Position numbers and translations under genes: made by a program
Shown here: piece after piece, positions 27,701-40,596 of the stretch
How positions within the stretch are numbered: the stretch's first letter is position 1
Layout: every line of letters starts with the position of its first letter
Source of the DNA: Pseudomonadales bacterium
GTDB lineage: Bacteria; Pseudomonadota; Gammaproteobacteria; Pseudomonadales; UBA7239
DNA length: 64,000 nt
Direction: 5' to 3'
Assembly (NCBI GenBank): GCA_028280345.1
Contig: JANQLY010000021.1
Location: 1 to 64,000 of the forward strand
The notes under the pieces: model-generated
The model's database searches: none
What the model saw: only the letters and a program-made list of their open reading frames with translations
What the model was told of the DNA's origin: nothing

Positions 27701-30700
27701 ATGGCCGGTCTCTATAATATTAATGAATTTCGCGATAACTGTGGCTTTGGCCTGATTGCCCATATCAAGGGGCAGGCAAGTCACCGTTTATTGCAAACTG
27801 CAATTGAGGCATTGACCCGAATGACTCACCGTGGCGGTATTGCTGCGGATGGGAAAACCGGCGATGGCTGCGGTCTGCTGCTGCAAAAACCCGACAGTTT
27901 TCTGCGTGCTGAAGCTGACAAACTGTTTGCTGCTTCGCTCAGTGATGTCTATGGTGTGGGCTCCATCATGCTCAGCCGCGATGAAGGTGAAGCTCAGGCT
28001 GCGCGCGATGCTATGGCGGCCTGTCTCGTATCCGAGGGGCTTGAGGTAGTGGGCTGGCGCAAGGTGCCAACTAATGGAGACTGCCTTGGCCCAATCGCAC
28101 TGGAGTCACTGCCCGAGTTTGAACAGGTCTTTATCAACTGTTCAGACCTCAGTGAAGAGCAGCTCAATGCCAAATTGTTTATTGTACGGCGCAAGGCTGA
28201 AATTGCCCTGCAAGGTGATGAGAGCTTCTATATAGCAAGCCTGTCTTCCCGTGTGCTGTCCTATAAAGGGTTGATGATGCCGGCAGACATTACGAGTTTC
28301 TTTGCCGATTTGGGTAATCCGGCACTGGAAACCGCGATCTGTGTTTTTCACCAGCGTTTCTCTACGAATACGATGCCGAAATGGCCACTCGCGCAGCCGT
28401 TCCGTATGCTTGCCCACAATGGCGAGATCAATACGATCATGGGTAACCGTAATTGGTCCGTGGCGCGCACGAAAAAATTTGCCAGTGAGTTGCTGCCCAA
28501 TGTAGAAGAGCTTGCGCCGCTCGTTAATCGCGAAGGTTCCGATTCTTCAAGTCTCGACAATATGCTTGAATTGCTGTTGGCCGGGGGTATGCCACTGTAT
28601 CGTGCAATCCGTATGCTGGTGCCGCCTGCCTGGCAAAATGTGCGCGATATGGACACTAACCTGCGCGCGTTTTATGAATACAACTCCATGCATATGGAGC
28701 CCTGGGATGGCCCGGCGGGGCTGGTGATTACCGATGGCCGCTGTGCGGTTTGTACATTGGATCGCAATGGTCTGCGCCCCTCGCGCTGGGTGGTCACCAA
28801 AGATGACTTTATTACCGTAGCATCGGAAACCGGTGTTTACGGCTATGCGCCCGAAGATGTTGTAGCAAAAGGACGCCTTGGTCCGGGCCAGATTCTCTCT
28901 GTAGACACGCATACGGGAGAGATTTTGCACACCGATGATATCGACAAACGACTCAAGGATGAAAAGCCCTATTCGCAGTGGCTCAAGGAGCAATCCTATA
29001 ACCTGGAGTCGAGCTTGTCCGAACAGAATCCGCTGCCGCAAAATCTGCTCAGCGAAGATCAGCTCAAGACCTATATGAAAATGTATCAGGTCAGCTTTGA
29101 AGAGTGTGAGCAGGTGTTGCGTCCATTGGCGGAGACCGGTCAGGAAGCGGTAGGCTCCATGGGGGATGACACACCAATGGCTGTGTTGTCCGAACAGAAC
29201 CGCTCAGTCTATGACTACTTTCGCCAGCAGTTTGCCCAGGTGACAAACCCGCCGATTGATCCACTGCGCGAAGCGGTAGTCATGTCGCTCGAAACCTGCC
29301 TCGGTGTGGAAAAAGCAGTATTTGAACAGACTGAGGACCATGCAGACCGTATTATTCTGATGTCGCCGGTGCTATCGCCAGGCAAGTTCGACACAATTCG
29401 CGAGCTTGAACGCCCGGGTTATAAAGTCGAAAGTTTCTCCCTGCACTACGATGTGCAACAAACCAATCTGCAACAGGCAATTATTGCTCTTGCCGACCAG
29501 GTCGAGCAGTCTGTGCGCAATGGCACTTCGGTGATTATTCTGTCGGACAGTGATCTGAGCGAAACCCTGCTGCCGATACATGCCCTGCTCGCGGTCGGCG
29601 CCGTACACCATCGCCTGGTTGACGAAGGGCTGCGTTGTGATGCGAATATTATTGTGGAAACCGGTACCGCGCGGGATTCGCACCATGTTGCTGCATTGAT
29701 CGGTTACGGAGCAACAGCGGTCTATCCCTATCTGTCGTTTCAGGTATTTAATCGTCTTGTCGAAACTGGTGAACTGCTTGAGGAATATGTGACGGCGAGT
29801 GTTAACTACCGCAAGGGGCTGAATAAAGGATTACTTAAAATCCTTTCGAAAATGGGTATCTCCACGATTGCCTCCTACCGTGGTTCACAATTATTTGAAG
29901 CCGTGGGTCTGAGTCGCGAAGTCACCGACTTGTGTTTCAAGGGAACCGCGAGCCGCATTCAGGGCAGTACCTTTGCCGATCTTGAACAGGAACAGCGTAA
30001 GCTGGCGCGCGAAGCGCGCCGCGTGACCAGACCGGTTCATCAGGGTGGCTTGCTAAAGTTTGTTCACGGCAAGGAATATCATGCATTTAATCCCGATGTT
30101 GTGACAACTCTGCAAACAGCCGTGCGTTCCGGTAACTATGCGGACTATCAAAAGTATGCCGAATTGATCAATGAAAGGCCGGTAGCAACATTGCGTGATT
30201 TGTTTCAGTTCAAAACTACTGACTCGATTCCGCTCGAAGAGGTGGAACCGGTTGAAGAAATTGTTAAACGTTTTGATTCGGCGGCGATGTCACTGGGGGC
30301 GCTGTCGCCGGAAGCCCACGAGGCGCTAGCTCAGGCGATGAATACACTCGGTGGTCGTTCCAATTCCGGTGAGGGTGGTGAAGATCCGGCCCGTTATGGC
30401 ACGATTAAAACCTCAAAAATCAAACAGATTGCTTCGGGTCGCTTTGGTGTAACACCACACTATCTTGTTAATGCCGAAGTGTTACAGATTAAAGTGGCAC
30501 AGGGCGCCAAGCCAGGTGAAGGTGGGCAGTTGCCAGGTGGCAAAGTGAATGACCTGATTGCGCGGCTGCGTTATTCGGTGCCAGGGGTAACGCTGATTTC
30601 ACCGCCGCCGCATCACGATATTTATTCCATCGAGGATCTTGCGCAATTGATCTTTGATCTGAAACAGGTTAACCCCGATGCATTGGTTTCGGTAAAACTG

Positions 30701-32149
30701 GTTTCCGAACCTGGGGTTGGTACGATCGCTGCGGGTGTGGCAAAAGCTTACGCAGATCTGATTACAATTTCCGGTTACGACGGTGGTACTGCAGCGAGTC
30801 CACTAACCTCGATTCGCTATGCCGGTTCACCTTGGGAACTCGGACTTTCCGAGACCCACCAAACCCTGCGTGCCAATGATTTGCGCGACAAGGTAAGAGT
30901 GCAAACTGACGGTGGTTTGAAATCCGGCCTCGATGTGATTAAAGCGGCTATGCTCGGCGCGGAAACCTACGGTTTTGGTACGGCACCGATGGTAGCGCTC
31001 GGTTGCAAATATCTGCGTATCTGCCATTTGAATACCTGTGCGACGGGTGTTGCTACCCAGAACGATGTACTGCGTCGCGATCACTATATCGGTACGGTAG
31101 AAATGGCGATGAACTTTTTCCGTTTTGTTGCGGAAGAAATGCGCGAGTGGATGGCTAAGCTCGGTGTGCGTACTGTTCAGGAACTCGTAGGTCGCACAGA
31201 CTTGCTGGATATCTTGCCGGGCACAACGAGCAAACAGAACAATCTCGACCTGAGTCCGATTCTGCACAGCGACGGTTTGCTGGATAGCAAGCCGCAGACC
31301 TGTGGTGTGGCGCACAACGATCCGTTTGACAAAGGTGAACTCGCGGAGCAAATGGTAGCGACGTTATTGCCTGCGATTGATGCGAAATCGGGCGGAGATT
31401 TCGCATTTGAAATCACTAACTGTGATCGTTCTATTGGTGCACGTCTGTCTGGTGAAATTGCCAAGCGCTATGGTAACCACGGTATGGAAGATAAACCCGT
31501 TAAATTGAATCTAACCGGTGTTGCCGGGCAAAGTCTCGGTGTGTGGAATGCTGGTGGTCTGGATATTTATCTCGAAGGCGATGCCAACGATTACGTCGGC
31601 AAGAGTATGGCCGGTGGCAAAATTGTATTGCGTCCGCCGCGCGGCAGTGCCTACAAATCGAATGAAACCTCGATCATGGGGAATACCTGCCTTTATGGTG
31701 CAACGGGCGGCAAACTGTTTGCTGCGGGGCGTGCCGGTGAGCGCTGTGGCGTACGGAACTCAGGTGCCCATGTAGTTGTCGAAGGTGCCGGTGACCACTG
31801 CTGTGAGTACATGACGGGCGGCATGGTGGCGGTACTGGGTTCAACCGGTTACAACTTCGGTGCAGGTATGACCGGTGGTTTTGCCTATGTACTTGATCTT
31901 GAGAACAATTTTGCGGACAAGTATAACCACGAACTAGTAGAAATTTTTCGCCTCGCGGAAGAGCATCTTGAATCGCATCGCAACCATTTACGCGGTGTTA
32001 TCGATGAATTTGTGCAAGAGACTGATAGTGAGTGGGGGCGCCACCTGCTCGATGAGTTTGCCAGTTACTCGCGTAAATTCTGGCTGGTTAAGCCCAAGGC
32101 TGCAAGCCTTGAGAGTTTGTTACGTCATACTCGGGCACGACCTGAGTAA
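27701..32149 (+). CDS. gltB: Glutamate synthase (NADPH) large subunit
   Basis: GltB makes two glutamates from glutamine and 2-oxoglutarate. The 1482-residue protein starts with a 13-residue propeptide, so that Cys14 ([10 protein letters not shown]) becomes the N-terminal nucleophile of the amidotransferase domain (to about 430). A central domain follows, then the FMN domain with [30 protein letters not shown] and the cluster region [20 protein letters not shown]. Last comes the C-terminal beta-helix of G-rich repeats ([16 protein letters not shown]). The distance to gltD is 21 bp, with AGGAGGAGG between. Confidence 0.98.
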   Translation: MAGLYNINEFRDNCGFGLIAHIKGQASHRLLQTAIEALTRMTHRGGIAADGKTGDGCGLLLQKPDSFLRAEADKLFAASLSDVYGVGSIMLSRDEGEAQAARDAMAACLVSEGLEVVGWRKVPTNGDCLGPIALESLPEFEQVFINCSDLSEEQLNAKLFIVRRKAEIALQGDESFYIASLSSRVLSYKGLMMPADITSFFADLGNPALETAICVFHQRFSTNTMPKWPLAQPFRMLAHNGEINTIMGNRNWSVARTKKFASELLPNVEELAPLVNREGSDSSSLDNMLELLLAGGMPLYRAIRMLVPPAWQNVRDMDTNLRAFYEYNSMHMEPWDGPAGLVITDGRCAVCTLDRNGLRPSRWVVTKDDFITVASETGVYGYAPEDVVAKGRLGPGQILSVDTHTGEILHTDDIDKRLKDEKPYSQWLKEQSYNLESSLSEQNPLPQNLLSEDQLKTYMKMYQVSFEECEQVLRPLAETGQEAVGSMGDDTPMAVLSEQNRSVYDYFRQQFAQVTNPPIDPLREAVVMSLETCLGVEKAVFEQTEDHADRIILMSPVLSPGKFDTIRELERPGYKVESFSLHYDVQQTNLQQAIIALADQVEQSVRNGTSVIILSDSDLSETLLPIHALLAVGAVHHRLVDEGLRCDANIIVETGTARDSHHVAALIGYGATAVYPYLSFQVFNRLVETGELLEEYVTASVNYRKGLNKGLLKILSKMGISTIASYRGSQLFEAVGLSREVTDLCFKGTASRIQGSTFADLEQEQRKLAREARRVTRPVHQGGLLKFVHGKEYHAFNPDVVTTLQTAVRSGNYADYQKYAELINERPVATLRDLFQFKTTDSIPLEEVEPVEEIVKRFDSAAMSLGALSPEAHEALAQAMNTLGGRSNSGEGGEDPARYGTIKTSKIKQIASGRFGVTPHYLVNAEVLQIKVAQGAKPGEGGQLPGGKVNDLIARLRYSVPGVTLISPPPHHDIYSIEDLAQLIFDLKQVNPDALVSVKLVSEPGVGTIAAGVAKAYADLITISGYDGGTAASPLTSIRYAGSPWELGLSETHQTLRANDLRDKVRVQTDGGLKSGLDVIKAAMLGAETYGFGTAPMVALGCKYLRICHLNTCATGVATQNDVLRRDHYIGTVEMAMNFFRFVAEEMREWMAKLGVRTVQELVGRTDLLDILPGTTSKQNNLDLSPILHSDGLLDSKPQTCGVAHNDPFDKGELAEQMVATLLPAIDAKSGGDFAFEITNCDRSIGARLSGEIAKRYGNHGMEDKPVKLNLTGVAGQSLGVWNAGGLDIYLEGDANDYVGKSMAGGKIVLRPPRGSAYKSNETSIMGNTCLYGATGGKLFAAGRAGERCGVRNSGAHVVVEGAGDHCCEYMTGGMVAVLGSTGYNFGAGMTGGFAYVLDLENNFADKYNHELVEIFRLAEEHLESHRNHLRGVIDEFVQETDSEWGRHLLDEFASYSRKFWLVKPKAASLESLLRHTRARPE

Positions 32150-33586
<1,437 letters not shown>

Positions 33587-33632
33587 GTTGCCGGAGCAGC
33601 CATTGGTTAAAGGTAATTGATTAAAGGTATTT

Positions 33633-34706
33633 ATGAGCCGACCTGAATTAAAGAACGACCGTTTTCTGCGTGCATTGATGCGTGAGCCTGTTGATGTCAC
33701 TCCTGTCTGGATGATGCGCCAGGCCGGGCGCTATCTGCCGGAGTATCGTGCGGTACGCGAAAGTGCTGGTGGCTTCATGGATTTGTGTACCAATCCCGAG
33801 CTGGCTTGTGAAGTTACTTTGCAGCCGCTGGAGCGTTACAACCTTGATGCCGCGATTCTGTTCTCCGATATTTTGACAATTCCTGATGCCATGGGGCTCG
33901 GTCTGTATTTTGAGACCGGTGAAGGGCCGCGCTTTAAAAAAACCGTGCGCACAGAAGCTGATGTCAATGCACTGCCGGTGGTCGATCCCCTGAAAGATCT
34001 CACCTATGTGGTGGATGCGGTGGCCACAATTCGCCGTGAGCTTAATGGCCGGGTGCCGCTTATCGGTTTTTCCGGTAGCCCCTGGACGTTGGCCACCTAC
34101 ATGATTGAAGGGGGGAGCAGTCGGGATTTCAAGCTGGCCAAGGGCATGCTTTACAACCAGCCTGAAGTTATGCACCAGTTGCTCGAAAAATTAGCAAGCT
34201 CTGTGGCGGCTTATCTTAATGCCCAGATTGAGGCAGGTGCTCAGGCTGTACAGATTTTTGATACCTGGGGTGGAGCGCTGGGTCATGCGGCTTATGAAAC
34301 GTTTTCCCTGAATTATATGCAGCGCATCGTTGAGCAACTGATTCCGGAGGCCGAAGGCAGACCTGTGCCGGTCATCCTGTTTACCAAGGGCGGGGGAGTC
34401 TGGCTTGAGAAAATTGCGGCTACTGGTTGTCACGCGGTGGGCCTCGACTGGACGGTAGACATTGGTCAGGCGCGGAGCAGAATTGGTGATAAAGTGGCCT
34501 TGCAGGGCAATATGGATCCGGCGATTCTGCGCACGTCTGCTGCGGCCATTGAGGCTGAAGTTGAGCGTATTCTTGCATCCTTCGGGGCGGGCTGCGGACA
34601 TGTCTTTAATCTCGGCCACGGTATTACACCGGATGTGAATCCGGCTCATGCCGGAGCATTTATTGACGCGGTTCACACTGCATCGGCGCAATATCATAGA
34701 AAATAG
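33633..34706 (+). CDS. hemE: Uroporphyrinogen decarboxylase
   Basis: HemE decarboxylates uroporphyrinogen III to coproporphyrinogen III in haem synthesis. The 357-residue protein carries both signature regions: [16 protein letters not shown] (the Arg-rich substrate site) and [18 protein letters not shown]. The catalytic Asp is in [17 protein letters not shown]. It may be read from the gltBD transcript. A small CCGGG-TGGTATT-CCCGG hairpin lies just after the stop, without a T-run. Confidence 0.97.
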   Translation: MSRPELKNDRFLRALMREPVDVTPVWMMRQAGRYLPEYRAVRESAGGFMDLCTNPELACEVTLQPLERYNLDAAILFSDILTIPDAMGLGLYFETGEGPRFKKTVRTEADVNALPVVDPLKDLTYVVDAVATIRRELNGRVPLIGFSGSPWTLATYMIEGGSSRDFKLAKGMLYNQPEVMHQLLEKLASSVAAYLNAQIEAGAQAVQIFDTWGGALGHAAYETFSLNYMQRIVEQLIPEAEGRPVPVILFTKGGGVWLEKIAATGCHAVGLDWTVDIGQARSRIGDKVALQGNMDPAILRTSAAAIEAEVERILASFGAGCGHVFNLGHGITPDVNPAHAGAFIDAVHTASAQYHRK

Positions 34707-34904
34707 GGTTCCGGGTGGTATTCCCGGGGCCGGATTTGTACGAAAAGTATTCAGGGGCTAGGCAAAGCAGTAAAAACCTAGTAAATTTAACAACTTAGGG
34801 TGGTATTTGAAGATAACTTCTCAAGCTTATATGTGGCCGGAATGGCTGTTCTTTAATGCAGCCAGCGTGTAATCTTGGAGCCAGCAACTTGCGACGGGGC
34901 GATT

Positions 34905-36257
34905 GTGGCAGGAATTAATCAAGTAAAAGTGGATGTGAACGACCTTGTCGAAGGCATGTATGTGTCTGGCCTCGACCGTCCGTGGTCGCAAACACCGTTT
35001 CCGCTGCAAGGTTTTTTCATTCGTGAAATTGATGAAATTGACCAGCTGCGTCGTTACTGCAAGTTTGTCTATATTGATGTGCAACGGGGTAAAAAGCCCG
35101 TTATGACCAACCTTGAAACCATTGAAAAGCCTACTAAAAAGGATGATGGTAGCAAGCGCGAAAAAGCCAAAATCAAAGTTGCGCCAATCAAGATTCGCCA
35201 CAATTTTTACCAGGAAACTGTACCGCTGCGCAAGGAGACTACCAAGGCAGATAAATTACACGGTTCTGTTTCCAAAACTGTCGATGACTTTATGGGTGAC
35301 CTCGGCAAGGGGCGCACCGTCGAGTTGGCCAAGACCAAAGATGTGGCCGGTCAGATGGTTGACAGTGTTATTCGTAACCCCGATGCATTCGGTTGGTTGG
35401 CACGGGTAAAAGAAAAAGATGAGCATACCTATAGTCATGTAGTGCGTTCGGCGATCTGGGCGATGATGTTTGGCCGACATATCGGTCTTGAACGCAAGGA
35501 CATGAACCTGCTGGCACAAGCCACTCTGCTCAAGGATGTGGGTAAGGTAAAGTTACCCGTGGAAATTCTTTCCAAAGAAAGTCGCACTCCGGAGCAGCAG
35601 GAGGAATACCAGAAATTCATCGCTTATGGTAGTGAGGTATTGCAAGGTACGGAGGGTGTTCCGCAGCAGGTAATCAATATTGTTAAGCACCACTGTGAGC
35701 GTTTTAACGGTTCCGGTTTCCCATCCGGTTTGTTGGGCGACAAGATTCCATTTCTTTCCAAAGTTGTTGGTATTGTGTCTGTATACGATGAGGTTACCAA
35801 CCCGCGTCAGTCAAGGTTTCCGCTTGCTCCTTCCAAGGCGATGGCGAAACTTTATGAAATGCGTGATATCGAATTCCAGGAAGAATTGGTTGTTCAGTTT
35901 ATTCAGGCGCTGGGTATTTATCCTACAGGTACACTGGTCGAGTTAAATACCGGCGAAGTCGGCGTGGTGGTTGAACAGACCTTTGAGCGCCGTCTCAAAC
36001 CGAAGGTGATGGTGGTACTGAGTAAAAACAAAAAGAAACTCAAGGAACCTTATGCTATCGACCTGTTTGAAGACTATGCAGAGAAATTGCGCAAACTGGA
36101 AAAAAGTAAAAAACCGAAAAACAGCATTCAGGCCATTGAAATTGTCAAGGATCTGGAGCCGGGTAGTTTTGAAATTGATATCGCCTCGATTCGTGATGCC
36201 TATCTGAAGAAAAGCTGGAACTGGAAAAGCATGTTCAATATGGGCGCTAAAGGTTAA
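34905..36257 (+). CDS. HD-GYP-like protein with degenerate catalytic site
   Basis: This cytoplasmic protein has about 450 residues: an N-terminal DUF3391-type domain (VDVNDLVEGMYVSGLDRPW) followed by an HD-GYP domain. HD-GYP proteins hydrolyse c-di-GMP. Here the HD pair reads LLKDVGK, with Lys210 replacing the metal-binding His before Asp211. The GYP motif is HHCERFNGSGFPSGL. Loss of this His should impair the metal centre, so the protein may sense c-di-GMP instead of degrading it. The GTG at 34905 follows ACGGGGCG; an in-frame TTG at 34875 is an alternative. The basic tail ends in a predicted helix. Monocistronic; convergent with psd. Confidence 0.85.
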   Translation: MAGINQVKVDVNDLVEGMYVSGLDRPWSQTPFPLQGFFIREIDEIDQLRRYCKFVYIDVQRGKKPVMTNLETIEKPTKKDDGSKREKAKIKVAPIKIRHNFYQETVPLRKETTKADKLHGSVSKTVDDFMGDLGKGRTVELAKTKDVAGQMVDSVIRNPDAFGWLARVKEKDEHTYSHVVRSAIWAMMFGRHIGLERKDMNLLAQATLLKDVGKVKLPVEILSKESRTPEQQEEYQKFIAYGSEVLQGTEGVPQQVINIVKHHCERFNGSGFPSGLLGDKIPFLSKVVGIVSVYDEVTNPRQSRFPLAPSKAMAKLYEMRDIEFQEELVVQFIQALGIYPTGTLVELNTGEVGVVVEQTFERRLKPKVMVVLSKNKKKLKEPYAIDLFEDYAEKLRKLEKSKKPKNSIQAIEIVKDLEPGSFEIDIASIRDAYLKKSWNWKSMFNMGAKG

Positions 36258-36275
36258 ACGCCTGCTGTTACCGAA

Positions 36276-37136
36276 CTATTCGTTAAGCGTTGCTAATAAC
36301 TCTCCCATTTTTACCGGTGCATAAATGCCGAGTTTATCGTGCAGGGAAACTTTATCCTGTTCGAATAACAGGATGACGGTGGAACCCAGTTTAAACAGAC
36401 CGAGTTCTTCACCTTTTTCAAGCTGTATTCCCCGGTGTGTGTCGGTGAACAGGTTAACCGGTTTGCCAGTGGCCGGTGCAATCTGTCCATACCAGGAAGT
36501 TTCAATACCCGCCACAATCATGGCTCCCACCAGAATTACCGCAACCTTGCCAATGGCTGTATCAAAAATACAAACGAGTCGCTCGTTGCGTGCAAACAGA
36601 TCATCCACCTTATTAGCGGTTGTGTTGTTAACGGAGAACAACTGGCCGGGAATATAGAGCATGTCACACAGTGTGCCGCTGATTGGCATATGCACACGGT
36701 GGTAATCACGCGGTGACAAATAAATCGTGGCAAACTGCCCGTCAGCAAATGTTTGTGTCCATGTTTCGCTGCCACCAAGTAATGCATTGACGCTAAAGTG
36801 CTTGCTCTTGGCTTGTAATAAACGGCTGGCTTCAATGGCACCGAGTTGACTGATGGCACCATCAGCCGGTGAAATAACCGTGTTGCCCTGATCAATTGGG
36901 CGTGCACCATCAACAAGCTTGCGGGTAAAAAAAGCGTTGAAGTTTTCGTATTGCTCGTAGTCCGGTTGAGCGGCTTCTGCCATATTGACATTAAAGTGGT
37001 GGATAAAATACTTGATAAAGGTATTTTTCACCCAGGGTGTTTTACAGTCGGCTATAAATCCAACAAGGCGTGACAGTGCGTGTTGCGGTACGAGATGCTG
37101 GAACAGAATAAACAGTTTGTCTTTAAGTGTATTCAT
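36276..37136 (-). CDS. psd: Phosphatidylserine decarboxylase proenzyme
   Basis: Psd makes phosphatidylethanolamine at the inner membrane. The 286-residue proenzyme cleaves itself at the LGST motif (FKLGSTVILLFE) to form the pyruvoyl group. Other signatures: FNAFFTRKLVDGARPI, SPADGAISQLGAI and YLSPRDYHRVHMPISG. It is the last gene of a minus-strand group rsgA-rhdA-psd, 26 bp after rhdA. Confidence 0.95.
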   Translation of the reverse strand: MNTLKDKLFILFQHLVPQHALSRLVGFIADCKTPWVKNTFIKYFIHHFNVNMAEAAQPDYEQYENFNAFFTRKLVDGARPIDQGNTVISPADGAISQLGAIEASRLLQAKSKHFSVNALLGGSETWTQTFADGQFATIYLSPRDYHRVHMPISGTLCDMLYIPGQLFSVNNTTANKVDDLFARNERLVCIFDTAIGKVAVILVGAMIVAGIETSWYGQIAPATGKPVNLFTDTHRGIQLEKGEELGLFKLGSTVILLFEQDKVSLHDKLGIYAPVKMGELLATLNE

Positions 37137-37162
37137 CGTTTAAAGAGTGTGGTGCAAAGAAG

Positions 37163-37972
37163 TTATTGTTCTACCGGGGTGTCTTCACGATTGCCCCATT
37201 CAGACCAGGAGCCGGCATAGGCGCGAATGTCTGGAAAGCCGAGTATTTTGGCAGCGAGATAAGTCAGTCCGGAGCGGTGGTGAGTTTGACAATGAGTCAC
37301 GATGCTTTTATCGGCGGTGATGCCGAGTGATTGCAAATAGTCTTTGGCATCCTTACGCAAACGGCGCTGGTTTTCCATATCCATAAGGCTGGTCCACTCT
37401 GCATTAATTGCGCCGGGAATATGACCACCTTTTTGTGCGAGTACCTTTTCACCGGCGTACTCTGCCGGGGAGCGCGCATCCCAGATCAACAGTTTACTGT
37501 GCGGGTCTGCGAGTTCAGCGAGAATATCCTCGGCGGTTGCGAGAGCCCCGGTGTTAAGCGTGAGGTTTTGTGCGACCGGTTTTGGTTCATTGATCTGCTG
37601 GCTCTCTTCAAGGTTTGCTGCACGCCACGCAAGAATGCCGCCGTCGAGGCAGGAATAGCGTGTGTGGCCAATGATATCGAGTGTCCAGATAAAGCGACCA
37701 GCCCAACCGCTGCCCTCATCGTCATAACAGACGACATGGGTGTCTGTTGTTAGGCCCAGACGTTCAAATAGTGCACTAAGGCGTTCCAGGGGGGGCAGCT
37801 TTCCCGGTGCGGGTTTTTCTCCAAGGATAATCTCTTTGGGTGCAACGTGAACTGCACCCGGAATATGGCCTTGTTTAAATGAATCCTCACTACACAGATC
37901 GATAATCAGCAGATTGTCGTCATCGAGGTGGTTGGCCAGCTGTTCAGCTTCGATCAATAGCGGCAAAGTCAT
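37163..37972 (-). CDS. rhdA: Thiosulfate sulfurtransferase, RhdA type
   Basis: The protein has two tandem rhodanese domains in 269 residues. The N-terminal domain is inactive. The C-terminal loop is HCQTHHRSG; this CQTHHR active site is that of Azotobacter vinelandii RhdA, distinct from the CRKGVT and CGSGVT loops of classical rhodanese and mercaptopyruvate sulfurtransferase. The frame is open to 38005, but the Met at 37972 (MTLPLLIEAEQLANHL) fits the family start. Sulfur donor and acceptor in vivo are unknown. Transcribed between rsgA and psd. Confidence 0.88.
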   Translation of the reverse strand: MTLPLLIEAEQLANHLDDDNLLIIDLCSEDSFKQGHIPGAVHVAPKEIILGEKPAPGKLPPLERLSALFERLGLTTDTHVVCYDDEGSGWAGRFIWTLDIIGHTRYSCLDGGILAWRAANLEESQQINEPKPVAQNLTLNTGALATAEDILAELADPHSKLLIWDARSPAEYAGEKVLAQKGGHIPGAINAEWTSLMDMENQRRLRKDAKDYLQSLGITADKSIVTHCQTHHRSGLTYLAAKILGFPDIRAYAGSWSEWGNREDTPVEQ

Positions 37973-38044
37973 CAAAAAGCAGTTCCTGTGGTATGGCTTG
38001 TGCAAGAAAAGGGAATGTAACGTGAAGTGCCAGGGAATGCCAGC

Positions 38045-39061
38045 CTAGCGAATTGTCACTTCATCGAGGCTGCCGAGAATATGAAAATAGCTGTCGAGGC
38101 GCTGTTGCGAAATCAGGCCCTCTTCCACTGCGCCGCGCAGGCGGCAGCCTGGTTCCTTGCGATGGGTACAATCGCGGAACTTGCAGTGACCGAGGAATGG
38201 ACGAAACTCGACAAAGTAGTCAATCAGGTCGTCAGGCTGCAAATGCCATAGCGCAAATTCGCGAATGCCTGGTGAATCGATAAGGTCGCCGCCATCGGGA
38301 AAATGAAACAGTTTTGCCGTTGTAGTTGTATGGCTCCCCTTGCCGGATTCTGACAGTTCACCAACAGCGAGGTCAGCATCGGGTAGCAGGGCGTTAACGA
38401 GCGAAGATTTACCGACACCGGACTGCCCGACAAATACACTGGTTTTGTTTTTCAGGGCCTGCTTCAGTTCGTTGAGGCCAGTTTGGGTTTTGGTTGAAGC
38501 GGTATAGAGCGGATAGTCGAGCGTCTTGTATACATCCAGGCTGTGCATGGCAAGAAAATCAGCCATATCTTCAATCTGATCGCTTTTGTTCACGAGAATC
38601 ATCGGCTTGATCCCGCTGGCTTCCGCTGCCACCAGATAGCGATCAAGCAGGTTGGCATGGGGCTCGGGATGCGGAGCAAGCACCACAATAATGTAATCAA
38701 TATTGGCGGCAACCGGCTTCAGCTTGCCGTAGGGATCAGGTCGCTGTAGTACAGAGTGGCGCTCTGCACAGGCCACAATCACCCCGGTAGGTTCTCCAGC
38801 ACAAAACACCACACGATCACCCGTTACCAGTTGCTTGATATTGCTGCGCACATGGCAGCGCTGTACATGGCCGTCGGTAGATTCTACATCCACCTGCACA
38901 CCGTAGTGAGCAATAACCTGGCCTGGCTGTTCGGGACCAAGTTCACCGCTTTGCAGCAAATCTTCCCCTTTGGCACTGCGTTTATTCGCACGATCCTTGC
39001 GTTCCTGCTGGATTTTCTCGATGCGCCACTGCTGCTGCCGGGTGAGTTTGCGTTTTGCCAT
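38045..39061 (-). CDS. rsgA: Ribosome small subunit GTPase RsgA
   Basis: This is a 338-residue circularly permuted GTPase that acts in late 30S maturation. A basic N-terminus ([22 protein letters not shown]) and an OB fold precede the GTPase with G4 (VNKSDQ), G1 ([12 protein letters not shown]) and G3 (DSPGI). The C-terminal zinc module is [16 protein letters not shown]. It is divergent from orn, as in most gammaproteobacteria; this is the chromosomal housekeeping copy. A second rsgA lies at 57807. Confidence 0.96.
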   Translation of the reverse strand: MAKRKLTRQQQWRIEKIQQERKDRANKRSAKGEDLLQSGELGPEQPGQVIAHYGVQVDVESTDGHVQRCHVRSNIKQLVTGDRVVFCAGEPTGVIVACAERHSVLQRPDPYGKLKPVAANIDYIIVVLAPHPEPHANLLDRYLVAAEASGIKPMILVNKSDQIEDMADFLAMHSLDVYKTLDYPLYTASTKTQTGLNELKQALKNKTSVFVGQSGVGKSSLVNALLPDADLAVGELSESGKGSHTTTTAKLFHFPDGGDLIDSPGIREFALWHLQPDDLIDYFVEFRPFLGHCKFRDCTHRKEPGCRLRGAVEEGLISQQRLDSYFHILGSLDEVTIR

Positions 39062-39148
39062 AGGGCGATTATAGGGGGATATGAGTGGGACGGCATTATT
39101 TTGCTACAATGCCTGCGATACGTAAATTTGTTCCAGGAAGTACATACT

Positions 39149-39703
39149 ATGCCCGATAGTCAATACAGCGAAGATAACCTGATTTGGATCGATCTCGAGA
39201 TGACCGGCCTGATTCCCGAACAGGATGTCATTATTGAAATCGCCACCGTTGTTACCGATGCCCAACTTAACATACTCGCCGAAGGGCCAATGCTTGCGAT
39301 CCATCAGAGTGATGAGATACTGGATGGCATGGATGAATGGAATACACGGCAACATGGCGGCAGTGGTCTGACGCAGCGGGTAAAGGAAAGCACTATCACA
39401 ACGGCAGATGCGGAACGACAAACCATTGAATTTCTACAACAGTATGTTCCTGCGGGTACATCACCGATGTGTGGTAACTCCATCTGCCAGGATCGCCGTT
39501 TTATGGCGCGTCTGATGCCGGAACTTGAATCATTTTTTCACTACCGCAATCTTGATGTGAGTACTATTAAAGAGCTTGTCAAACGCTGGAAGCCCGAAAT
39601 TGGTAAAGGCGTGAAAAAATCTGGCAAACATCTCGCGCTCGACGATATTATCGATTCGATAGAAGAAATGAAGTACTACCGCGAGCAGGTATTTAAAATC
39701 TAG
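39149..39703 (+). CDS. orn: Oligoribonuclease
   Basis: Orn is a DEDDh 3'-5' exonuclease that degrades diribonucleotides, including pGpG from c-di-GMP turnover, so it links to the cyclase and receptor genes in this window. The 184-residue protein has [11 protein letters not shown] (first two acidic residues), [11 protein letters not shown], and the final [18 protein letters not shown] (His and Asp). The frame is open upstream into rsgA antisense; the ATG at 39149 gives the family N-terminus. Confidence 0.96.
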   Translation: MPDSQYSEDNLIWIDLEMTGLIPEQDVIIEIATVVTDAQLNILAEGPMLAIHQSDEILDGMDEWNTRQHGGSGLTQRVKESTITTADAERQTIEFLQQYVPAGTSPMCGNSICQDRRFMARLMPELESFFHYRNLDVSTIKELVKRWKPEIGKGVKKSGKHLALDDIIDSIEEMKYYREQVFKI

Positions 39704-39711
39704 CCTGAATC

Positions 39712-40596
39712 ATGTCCCGTGTTTTGCTACGCAGTTTGCTAATTCTTTTTATTCTGCTATTACTGTCTACGGCCTGGATATTGCGTGGCCTGATTGGTGC
39801 AGTAGTTTTTGAGCAGGATATACGTTATGGGCAGGTAAGGGGGGAGGCGGGTGATATTCCGCTATTTCTTAACCTGGCAAAACCACGCTTTGCTAACACA
39901 CCCTCTGACACAGGTTACCCGGCGGTATTAATATTGCACGGTGGTGGCTGGCGCGAAGGGGATAAAAGCGACATGAACTTTCTTGCCAAACTGGTAGCAT
40001 CTCGCGGCTATATCACTATGACGGTGCAATACCGTCTCTCGCCAACCCATACGTTCCCGGCTGCCTTGCACGATGTGAAATGTGCAATTCGCTGGCTGCG
40101 AGCCAATGCCGCTGAATTACAGGTTGATCCGCAACGAATTGCCATTATGGGTGGCTCGGCTGGCGCTCATCTCGCAATGATGGCGGGGGTTACGCAGCCA
40201 TCTGATGGTTTGGAGGGACAGGATTGCCACGATGGTTACAGTAGCGAAGTGGTTGCGGTGGTAAATATGGTTGGCCCTGCAGATTTAACCAAACAGTCAA
40301 TAGATAGCTTTGTGTATGATTTTGTTGGTGGCGATTCCCGAGAATTGATGGAGCGCGCAAGTCCAATTACCTACATTGATAGTGATGATCCGCCGATGTT
40401 GACCATACATGGCGATAGCGATACGGTTGTTGATTACGAACACGCATTGATACTACAGCACGCTTTGGAAAAAGCCGGAGTTGAACACATATTGTTTACG
40501 GCAGAAGGTGCCGGGCATGGTTGGATGGGTTTGCGTAATGGCATCGGTGCGCAGCTTGCAATGAACAGTTTTCTTGATCGGCACCTTAAGTATTAA
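39712..40596 (+). CDS. Alpha/beta hydrolase, HSL-like
   Basis: This esterase/lipase-like protein has 294 residues and an N-terminal hydrophobic segment (about 6-28), either a signal anchor or an uncleaved signal. The oxyanion hole reads LHGGGWREGDKSD, the nucleophile elbow GGSAGAHLAMM, the acid HGDSDTVVDYEHA, and the catalytic His GAGHGWMG. The start is eight bases after the orn stop, so it is probably co-transcribed. It overlaps the convergent queG gene by 11 bp at the 3' ends. Substrate unknown. Confidence 0.82.
   Translation: MSRVLLRSLLILFILLLLSTAWILRGLIGAVVFEQDIRYGQVRGEAGDIPLFLNLAKPRFANTPSDTGYPAVLILHGGGWREGDKSDMNFLAKLVASRGYITMTVQYRLSPTHTFPAALHDVKCAIRWLRANAAELQVDPQRIAIMGGSAGAHLAMMAGVTQPSDGLEGQDCHDGYSSEVVAVVNMVGPADLTKQSIDSFVYDFVGGDSRELMERASPITYIDSDDPPMLTIHGDSDTVVDYEHALILQHALEKAGVEHILFTAEGAGHGWMGLRNGIGAQLAMNSFLDRHLKY

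Noticed and set aside
38756..39148. In-frame upstream extension of orn
   Set aside because: It runs through antisense rsgA sequence and would add 131 residues unlike any Orn; the ATG at 39149 matches the family.
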